A stretch of DNA of 5,535 nt from positions 1-5,535 of the forward strand of contig JAAUOI010000221.1 of assembly GCA_012036375.1 (NCBI GenBank), in the 5' to 3' direction. Below are positions 1 through 4,310 of this stretch, piece by piece. The notes under the pieces were generated by a model. That model saw only the letters and a list, made by a program, of their open reading frames with translations. It did no database searches and was not told the origin of the DNA. Position 1 is the first letter of the stretch; each line of letters begins with the position of its first letter. Made by a program: the position numbers and the translations under genes. This stretch comes from Allobrachymonas sp. Its GTDB lineage: Bacteria; Pseudomonadota; Gammaproteobacteria; Burkholderiales; Burkholderiaceae_C.

Positions 1-2
1 TT

Positions 3-173
3 TTTCAATTGGCCGGCGGTATTCGCGCCAGCATGGGCTATTGCGGCTGCGGCACGATTGCCGATATGCATGCCCGGGCGGAGTTCGTGGAGATCACGGC
101 GGCGGGCATCCGCGAGAGCCATGTGCATGATGTGCAGATTACGAAGGAAGCGCCGAATTATCGGGCGGAGTGA
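3..173 (+). CDS. guaB: IMP dehydrogenase, C-terminal 56 residues (5' end outside window)
   Basis: IMP dehydrogenase oxidises IMP to XMP with NAD+, the first committed step of guanine nucleotide synthesis in the cytoplasm. Only the C-terminus is present, reading in frame from base 3 to the TGA at 171-173. It contains GGIRASMGYCGCGTI, AEFVEIT and the terminal ESHVHDVQITKEAPNY, which closely match the end of bacterial GuaB. The Glu-Ser-His of RESHVHD is the C-terminal segment that, in this family, helps form the monovalent cation (K+) site with a neighbouring subunit; this is family knowledge. The fragment ends at the normal place with no sign of damage. guaA often follows guaB in proteobacteria, but here the next gene is kbp after 433 bases. 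No GC-rich terminator hairpin follows the stop, although a run of seven T lies at 207-213. Confidence 0.96.
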   Translation, partial: FQLAGGIRASMGYCGCGTIADMHARAEFVEITAAGIRESHVHDVQITKEAPNYRAE

Positions 174-231
174 TTTTTGTCTTGCAAGTTTGATAGCGCA
201 CTGAGGTTTTTTTCGGTTGAGGTTGCGGTGG

Positions 232-295
232 GGGTCGCGTGACCTGTGCGCGTTGTGGCGTTCTGAGAGAAATACAGAGTCACTTCACGCGACTT
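232..295 (+). promoter_or_regulatory. Long-range inverted repeat, possible upstream helix of the kbp leader RNA
   Basis: Bases 234-242 (GTCGCGTGA) are perfectly complementary to 285-293 (TCACGCGAC). Two G-T wobble pairs (233-294, 232-295) can extend this to 11 bp. The enclosed 42 bases can form a weaker inner stem (261-265 with 275-279, one wobble). Arms this far apart fit an RNA helix better than a protein operator. A small hairpin with stem 309-313/320-324 (CTGCG/CGCAG) follows. No coding function is apparent. It may be the first domain of a leader that continues to 439, or an independent small RNA. Direction is assumed from the downstream kbp gene. Function unknown. Confidence 0.35.
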
Positions 296-334
296 GGTCA
301 TCAATTGACTGCGCCCATTCGCAGCCATCGACAT

Positions 335-439
335 GGTGCGCCCACCGCAGCAAAATTAAGGAGGAGGCGGGGAAACCATCTCACCGGAGCGATGTGACAC
401 CCAAAACCCCGCCGGGGACATTGCGGAGGTGGGTGCACC
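335..439 (+). promoter_or_regulatory. Candidate structured leader RNA (riboswitch-like) upstream of kbp
   Basis: Bases 335-346 (GGTGCGCCCACC) pair with 428-439 (GGTGGGTGCACC) over 12 continuous base pairs, with one G-U wobble (340-434). Three more pairs (347-349 with 422-424) follow after a three-base bulge. The enclosed region contains a perfect 7-bp GC stem (366-372 GGCGGGG with 407-413 CCCCGCC). That stem is topped by one of two competing 4-bp stems: 381-384/394-397 or 377-380/391-394. The result is a closing helix, a purine-rich single strand (350-365), a strong inner stem and large A/C-rich internal loops, much like the layout of a ligand-binding leader. It lies about 170 bases before the kbp start. 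I do not recognise the consensus of ydaO, GEMM, cobalamin, M-box, yybP-ykoY, ZTP or glycine riboswitches. The pairing is seen directly; transcription, ligand and regulatory role are inferred. Confidence 0.42.
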
Positions 440-542
440 GTGGCGGTGGCGGGCTCAGTAACAACATATGGGCGAAAAATAGCGCCTTCAAAGTGACACA
501 AAGCACGAAATCACAGCAAATAACAAGCGCAGCAAAAATGTC

Positions 543-563
543 TCAAAAGTTTCGTACTTTTGA
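543..563. repeat. 8-5-8 inverted repeat upstream of kbp
   Basis: TCAAAAGT (543-550) and ACTTTTGA (556-563) are perfect inverted copies around the five-base loop TTCGT. The repeat sits 33 bases before the kbp ribosome binding site in an AT-rich stretch. Its 21-bp span suits a dimeric repressor or activator site. As RNA it would be an 8-bp hairpin in the kbp 5' leader, which could protect the transcript end or affect ribosome access. There is no T-run to make it a terminator. The protein that might bind it is not recognisable. Confidence 0.45.
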
Positions 564-595
564 TGTACAACCTAACTTCTCAACATTTCATTCAC

Positions 596-600
596 AGGAG
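596..600 (+). promoter_or_regulatory. Ribosome binding site of kbp (AGGAG)
   Basis: AGGAG ends six bases before the ATG at 607. It fixes the translation start of kbp even though the reading frame stays open upstream to about 217 without a stop. The upstream 130 codons do not resemble protein and lack a comparable signal. Confidence 0.85.
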
Positions 601-606
601 CATCTC

Positions 607-1107
607 ATGGGCATTATTTCGTTTTTCAAAGAAGCCGGTCAAAAATTGTTCGGCGGCAAGCCAGAAGTGGCCGCTGCGGTAGCCGAGCCAAGCAATGAAG
701 AAAAAGCGGCGGCGGCCAACGACGTGGCTTCTAACGCGATCAAAGACTACATCCGCGCCAACGATTTGCCGGCTGACAACCTCATCATCACCTTCAGCGG
801 AGCCGATCAGATCGTCACCGTGGCGGGTCTTGTGGCCACGCAAGCGGAGCGAGAAAAGATCATCACCTGCTGTGGCAACGTGCATGGCGTGGCTGGCGTG
901 GCCGATGAAATGACTTGCGATGAGCCTGATGCGCCCGCTTGCCAATACCACATGGTGGTCAGTGGCGACAATCTCTCCAAGATTGCCAAGCAATACTATG
1001 GTGATGCCAACAAGTATCCTGTGATCTTTGAGGCGAATAAGCCGATGCTGAGTCATCCCGACAAGATTTATCCCGGCCAGAACTTGATCATTCCGGCTCA
1101 GGCTTGA
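607..1107 (+). CDS. kbp: BON-LysM potassium-binding protein Kbp (YgaU-like)
   Basis: This is a 166-residue homologue of E. coli Kbp (YgaU), a small cytoplasmic protein that binds K+ and changes conformation with it; it is induced by osmotic or stationary stress in E. coli (family knowledge). The parts seen are an amphipathic start MGIISFFKEAGQKLFGG, an Ala/Glu-rich linker (about 18-40), a BON domain (about 40-103) and a LysM domain (about 113-163). The LysM part includes VVSGDNLSKIAKQYYGDANKY and the signature FEANKPMLSHPDKIYPGQ. There is no signal peptide. It is somewhat longer than the E. coli protein (about 149 residues), mainly through the linker. Four cysteines (88, 89, 104, 112) lie at the end of BON and before LysM, where the E. 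coli protein has none; they might bind metal or form disulfides. The start at 607 follows an AGGAG six bases upstream. The long structured upstream region suggests post-transcriptional control. The gene is probably monocistronic, facing a convergent LysR gene. Confidence 0.94.
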   Translation: MGIISFFKEAGQKLFGGKPEVAAAVAEPSNEEKAAAANDVASNAIKDYIRANDLPADNLIITFSGADQIVTVAGLVATQAEREKIITCCGNVHGVAGVADEMTCDEPDAPACQYHMVVSGDNLSKIAKQYYGDANKYPVIFEANKPMLSHPDKIYPGQNLIIPAQA

Positions 1108-1142
1108 CAAGCTACTCGATCGTCGATTCAAACTGACCTAAG

Positions 1143-1194
1143 ATTGCCCGTCTCAGTGCTTGAAATTGCGGAAATTTCAGCTGAGACGGGCGAT
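1143..1194. terminator. Long hairpin between convergent kbp and lysR-type genes, probable bidirectional terminator
   Basis: GCCCGTCTCAG (1146-1156) and CTGAGACGGGC (1181-1191) are perfect inverted copies. Weaker outer pairs extend the stem to 14 bp (1143-1156 with 1181-1194). An inner 7-bp stem TGAAATT/AATTTCA (1161-1167 with 1173-1179) caps it with the loop GCGGA. The structure lies 36 bases after the kbp stop. On the other strand it includes the last codons and stop of the LysR gene (1177-1179). Neither side has a true T-run: GATAAAAAG follows on + and AATCTTAG on -. Efficient intrinsic termination is therefore uncertain; it could instead block read-through or protect 3' ends. Confidence 0.6.
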
Positions 1195-2040
1195 AAAAAG
1201 CCCCAATTCGACGGGCTCGCCCAACTTGATCGGCAGCGCTGAAATCTGCCAATCTTTGCTAAAGCGCTCAATGATCGCTAATGGCCCAGCAGCGGCCAAG
1301 CCCATTTGAGACGCACACCATAGCGCTTGCACCGTCGTCGTGACTTGCAGCGCGGTTTGTGGCGTCCCGAGTTGATTGACTTGGAAATAATGCGTCAGCA
1401 TATTGCGAATATAAGAACCCGGTTCGGGCAGCACCCATTGCAAAGCTTTTAAATCAGAGGCTTGAATGCGCTTTCTGTGAGCCAAGGGATGCTGCAAGGG
1501 CAGGGCGATCACGGCTTGTTCGCTGGCGATTACATCCAATTGAAGTGAACGAGTTTGCTCGGTGGATTGAACACTGGGGCTGGTGCGCACGATGGCCGCT
1601 GCCAGTTGCCCGCTTTGCACAGCAGCCAGCAATTCGCCCGAAGTACCTTCTTGTACTTGCAATCCGCCGGTGTAATGCGCGGCGTAACGCTGGGCAATGT
1701 GCGGAACTCGCTCAATCATCACCTGCGGAATCACGCCCAAGCGCAGGGTGGTTCTGTGTTTGGGTGCAATGGTTTCTTGCTCAAACAGGCTGAATTCTTC
1801 GATGACGACGGCCGCTCGGGCGGCCAATTGCTGGCCAGCTTCGGTGGGCTTGGCGCCGCGCCGATCCCGGGTGAACAAGGTATGCCCCACACTGGACTCC
1901 AGCTCTTGCAGCATCAGCGAAGCGGCAGCAGCCGTGATGCTGAGTTGCTCGGCAGCGCTACTGAGCGTCATGCCTTGGTTGAGCATCACGAGTAGGCGCA
2001 GTTGGCGAATGCGCAAATAGTCGAGTTTGGGATGGATCAT
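1177..2040 (-). CDS. LysR-type transcriptional regulator of the divergent CoA-transferase/Bug operon
   Basis: This 287-residue protein has the LysR-type layout. The N-terminal winged helix-turn-helix (about residues 8-66) includes LRIRQLRLLVMLNQGMTLSS, AAEQLSI, LQELESSVGHTLFTRDRRGA and the usual PTEAGQQLAARA. A linker helix and a C-terminal effector-binding domain (from about LRLGVIPQV) follow. The recognition helix reads ITAAAASLMLQELE, where most relatives have SQPAVS-like residues. The start at 2040 (ATG, MIHPKLDYLRIRQ) puts the helix-turn-helix at the normal distance from the N-terminus. A TTG at 2067 would add nine residues; neither start has a clear Shine-Dalgarno. LysR regulators usually bind the gap they share with a divergent target and often repress their own gene. 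Here that gap is 52 bases and rich in dyads. The likely inducer is the acid, or its CoA ester, handled by the neighbouring genes. The last codons lie in a hairpin shared with kbp. Confidence 0.92.
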   Translation of the reverse strand: MIHPKLDYLRIRQLRLLVMLNQGMTLSSAAEQLSITAAAASLMLQELESSVGHTLFTRDRRGAKPTEAGQQLAARAAVVIEEFSLFEQETIAPKHRTTLRLGVIPQVMIERVPHIAQRYAAHYTGGLQVQEGTSGELLAAVQSGQLAAAIVRTSPSVQSTEQTRSLQLDVIASEQAVIALPLQHPLAHRKRIQASDLKALQWVLPEPGSYIRNMLTHYFQVNQLGTPQTALQVTTTVQALWCASQMGLAAAGPLAIIERFSKDWQISALPIKLGEPVELGLFIARLS

Positions 2041-2092
2041 GTTCAAGTAAATATTGAATTGAATCAATTTAAATTCATTTTACTTAAATCAA
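2041..2092. promoter_or_regulatory. Divergent promoter/operator region with nested dyads (LysR site candidate)
   Basis: This AT-rich gap separates the LysR gene from the CoA-transferase gene. It holds three inverted repeats with nearly the same centre: AAGTAAA/TTTACTT (2045-2051 with 2079-2085), TGAATT/AATTCA (2055-2060 with 2072-2077) and AATTGA-A-TCAATT (2057-2069). The last fits the interrupted-dyad style of LysR boxes (T-N11-A). Possible -35-like TTGAAT elements lie at 2054 and 2059, but no good -10 element is evident on either strand. Dyads arise readily in AT-rich DNA, so the roughly shared centre and the position are the main support. Confidence 0.55.
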
Positions 2093-3238
2093 ATGCATCG
2101 ATACAGTCTCGCCATGTCCAAGCCTCCCGTCTCTTCATCTTGCCTGCATGGAACTCGTGTGATTGACCTTACGCAGGTGATTGCTGGCCCCTATTGCGCC
2201 ATGCAGTTGGCGCAATTAGGTGCAGCAGTCATCAAGATCGAGAGCCCGCAAGGCGATCCGATGCGCTGGCGGGGCGGCAGCGATGCGCAGGCTGCGGCGC
2301 GAGGCTTATCCACGCATTACCAAGCGCATGCGCGTGGCCGGCAAGTGGTCGTGTTGGATTGGAGCAGCGAAGAAGGCATCGCACAGCTCAAAGCGTTGCT
2401 TCAAGGCGCGGATGTATTCGTTTGCAATATTCGCCAGCACATGCTGCCGCGCATGGGGTTGTCGATTGAGCAGATGCGCCAAGCTTATCCAAGCTTAGTG
2501 ATTTGTACGATCTCTGGCTATGGGCAAGGTCCTTGCGAAGATTGGCCCGCTTATGACAACACGATTCAAGCGGCCAGCGGGCTGATGCGTCTCAATGGAG
2601 CGGGCGAGGGCGGTTCTCGCGTCGGTGCGCCTATCATGGATTACGCCTGCGGTATGGCGGCGCTCTCGGCCATTTTGGCGGCGCTGTATGAGCGCGAAAA
2701 CAGTCACCAAGGGCAGCATGTGCGCGTGAGCATGCTTAGTGTGGCGCATCAGCTCATGACGGCGCAGCGCTTTGATCGAGCTGCGACCGGCAAAGAGCCG
2801 GCTTTCAAAGGCAATCAGGCCAACAGCGGCGAGCCCCTATCTCAAATTTTTGAAACAGCGCAGGGGCATTTGGCGCTGGCTGTGAATGAGCCACATCAGT
2901 TTGAGAAATTAGCGCGTGCGCTTGGCAGCAGTGCATGGCTTTCGGATGCAAGATTTGCCAGCGTGAAAAGTCGCCGCTCACATGCACAAGAGTTGCGCGA
3001 TTTAGTTGCCAAGCGGCTGATGACTCAAACTGCTTTGAAGTGGGAGGCAGCGCTGTGCAAAGCTGGCGTTGCCGCTGCTGCTGTGCGCACGCTCGCTCAA
3101 TCGCTGGCTCACGCAGGTGCACAAGCTGATCCCGATTTATTTGATTTGGAGCGCGGGCGCATCTTGCCCGGCCAGCTCAGCGCCGCAATTTCAGCAACCA
3201 GCATTATTTCTAACTTATATCAGGAGACCGCATCATGA
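2093..3238 (+). CDS. Family III CoA-transferase (CaiB/BaiF type)
   Basis: Family III CoA-transferases move CoA between carboxylic acids through an aspartyl-CoA intermediate. The N-terminal nucleotide-binding part shows GTRVIDLTQVIAGPYCAMQL and LGAAVIKIESPQGDPMR. YDNTIQAASGLM follows at about 154-165. D183, in APIMDYACGM, aligns with the catalytic aspartate of formyl-CoA transferase and CaiB (Asp169). GQHVRVSMLSVA matches the segment after it. The 381-residue product is a little short: the usual C-terminal stretch after the PG motif (here ILPGQ) is abbreviated, though the catalytic core is whole. ATG 2093 gives the longest frame. ATG 2114 (MSKPPVSS) is equally plausible and would leave a longer leader after the dyads; neither has a Shine-Dalgarno. 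The stop overlaps the next start (ATGA). The partner gene suggests the acid substrate is taken up by, or sensed with, the Bug protein; its identity is unknown. Confidence 0.92.
   Translation: MHRYSLAMSKPPVSSSCLHGTRVIDLTQVIAGPYCAMQLAQLGAAVIKIESPQGDPMRWRGGSDAQAAARGLSTHYQAHARGRQVVVLDWSSEEGIAQLKALLQGADVFVCNIRQHMLPRMGLSIEQMRQAYPSLVICTISGYGQGPCEDWPAYDNTIQAASGLMRLNGAGEGGSRVGAPIMDYACGMAALSAILAALYERENSHQGQHVRVSMLSVAHQLMTAQRFDRAATGKEPAFKGNQANSGEPLSQIFETAQGHLALAVNEPHQFEKLARALGSSAWLSDARFASVKSRRSHAQELRDLVAKRLMTQTALKWEAALCKAGVAAAAVRTLAQSLAHAGAQADPDLFDLERGRILPGQLSAAISATSIISNLYQETAS
3222..3226 (+). promoter_or_regulatory. Ribosome binding site of the Bug-family gene inside the CoA-transferase 3' end
   Basis: AGGAG lies eight bases before the ATG at 3235, within the last codons of the CoA-transferase gene. 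With the ATGA overlap at 3235-3238, it supports translational coupling and a single transcript. Confidence 0.8.
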
Positions 3239-4203
3239 TTACACGTCGCCAACTCATTTCAACGAGCGCTCTATCAGTCAGCTCGCTGGCTTTTCCCGCT
3301 TGGGCGCAAGCATCTGTTTGGCCGCGCGAGAACGTGCGCCTCGTGGTGCCCTTTGCCGCAGGTGGCGGCACGGATCGCCTGGCGCGCCTGATGGCGCAGC
3401 GCATGGGGGAAAAAACTGGCAAGTCCTTTGTGATCGACAACAAGCCGGGCGCAGGTGGCAACATTGGCGCGGCGCAGGTGGCCAAAGGTAATGATGTGCA
3501 CCAGCTTTTGTTTACCACGGCATCTATCGTGATCAGCCCCTTCTTATTTTCCAAGCCGGGCTATGATTTAAACAAGGATCTAACGCCAGTCATTCAAATC
3601 TCTTCTTCGCCGCTTGTACTCGTTTGCCGCTCGGCATCGCCACTCAAAGTACTCGATGATTTGCCCAAGGCTGCCAGCGCGAAGAGTGGTGGCTTGAACT
3701 ACGCTTCGCCCGGCGTGGGCACGACCAGCCATTTGGGTGGCTTCTTGCTCTCGCAGAGACTCAAAATGGCCGCCAGTCATGTGGCGTATCGCGGCGCTGG
3801 GCCCGCGGTGAATGCACTGATTGCAGGTGAAATTGATTTTGCTCTGATGGCGGCTGTTGCGGTGTTGCCCTTCATCAAAAATGGGCAACTTCGCGCCTTG
3901 GCTGTCGCAGGTAAGCGCCCCTTGCCCGATTTAGCGACTGCGCCGTTGATCGGTAATGCACCGCTCAATTTGGATTTAGACAATTGGCAAGGCGTCTTCC
4001 TGCCCTCTGCGCACCGAGCTATGGCAGAGAAAATCAACCAGACCTTCAACGAAGTCCTCAAATTAAACGACGTGCGAGCTACGGTGTATTCCGATGGGGC
4101 AACGCCTGTGGGCGGCGGCGCTGCGCAATTTCGCTCGCAAATGGCTCTGGATGGCGGCAAATACGGCGCAATCGTGATTGCGGCGGGTGTGAAGCCTGAA
4201 TAG
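3235..4203 (+). CDS. Bug-family (TctC-type) periplasmic solute-binding protein
   Basis: Bug proteins are periplasmic receptors for carboxylates and similar small molecules. Some serve tripartite tricarboxylate transporters (TctABC); many in Burkholderiales are orphans. The 322-residue product starts with a signal peptide, MITRRQLISTSALSVSSLAF, with likely cleavage after AWA (residue 24). The TRRQL sequence resembles a twin-arginine motif, as in many Bug proteins. Family hallmarks are LVVPFAAGGGTDRLARLMAQ (about 36-55), NKPGAGGNIGAA (about 68-79), YASPGVGTTSHL, AYRGAGPAVNALIAGEIDF and a C-terminal GVKPE. Length is typical. No tctA or tctB membrane genes are visible, so transport may use partners encoded elsewhere, or the protein may act as a sensor. 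It is the second gene of the operon and overlaps the first by four bases. The ligand is not predictable from sequence. Confidence 0.94.
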   Translation: MITRRQLISTSALSVSSLAFPAWAQASVWPRENVRLVVPFAAGGGTDRLARLMAQRMGEKTGKSFVIDNKPGAGGNIGAAQVAKGNDVHQLLFTTASIVISPFLFSKPGYDLNKDLTPVIQISSSPLVLVCRSASPLKVLDDLPKAASAKSGGLNYASPGVGTTSHLGGFLLSQRLKMAASHVAYRGAGPAVNALIAGEIDFALMAAVAVLPFIKNGQLRALAVAGKRPLPDLATAPLIGNAPLNLDLDNWQGVFLPSAHRAMAEKINQTFNEVLKLNDVRATVYSDGATPVGGGAAQFRSQMALDGGKYGAIVIAAGVKPE

Positions 4204-4223
4204 AGCGGGCCGCTTAATGATTC

Positions 4224-4239
4224 TGGAGCGAACACTCCA
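4224..4239. repeat. Short inverted repeat after the Bug-family gene
   Basis: TGGAG (4224-4228) and CTCCA (4235-4239) form a 5-bp stem with loop CGAACA. It begins 21 bases after the Bug-gene stop. The nearest T-run (TTTT, 4248-4251) is nine bases further on, so it is at best a weak terminator. It also overlaps the -35 region of the putative lysC promoter and might be an operator half-site. Confidence 0.3.
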
Positions 4240-4256
4240 TCGCTGCGTTTTATAAT
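4229..4256 (+). promoter_or_regulatory. Putative sigma-70 promoter of lysC
   Basis: A perfect -10 TATAAT lies at 4251-4256. The best -35, CGAACA at 4229-4234 (16-base spacer), matches only the ACA half of TTGACA. Transcription would start near 4263 and give a leader of about 48 bases before ATG 4311. That leader begins with a small hairpin (TGCCC 4266-4270 with GGGCA 4277-4281) whose loop is TTGACA. Confidence 0.5.
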
Positions 4257-4310
4257 CAGTGGTTTTGCCCTTGACAGGGCATGATTTGTTCACTGGGATA
4301 CGACGGCAAC

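Noticed and set aside
181..213. Intrinsic terminator after guaB ending in the T7 run (207-213)
   Set aside because: No GC-rich stem precedes the T-run; only the tiny palindrome CTTGCAAG (181-188) is present.
305..334. kbp promoter TTGACT (305-310) with CGACAT (329-334)
   Set aside because: The -10 is poor, the spacer is 18, and the resulting start would fall inside the 335-346 helix arm.
301..501. 66-codon open frame on the - strand over the kbp leader
   Set aside because: No ribosome binding site or recognisable domain; it overlaps the paired RNA region and looks like a GC-rich chance frame.
217..606. Open frame extending kbp upstream by 130 codons
   Set aside because: The upstream peptide is not protein-like, begins at a TTG and lacks a ribosome binding site. 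The AGGAG at 596-600 and homology place the start at 607.
174..606. tmRNA, 6S RNA, RNase P RNA or tRNA in the guaB-kbp gap
   Set aside because: None of the characteristic sequences I know (T-loop GGTTC, CCA end, tmRNA 5' acceptor arm, RNase P core) are visible.
592..1131. 179-codon open frame antisense to kbp
   Set aside because: Shadow of a well-supported gene; its sequence has no family resemblance.
1555..1995. 146-codon open frame antisense to the LysR gene
   Set aside because: Overlaps a clear LysR coding region and has no recognisable motif or start signal.
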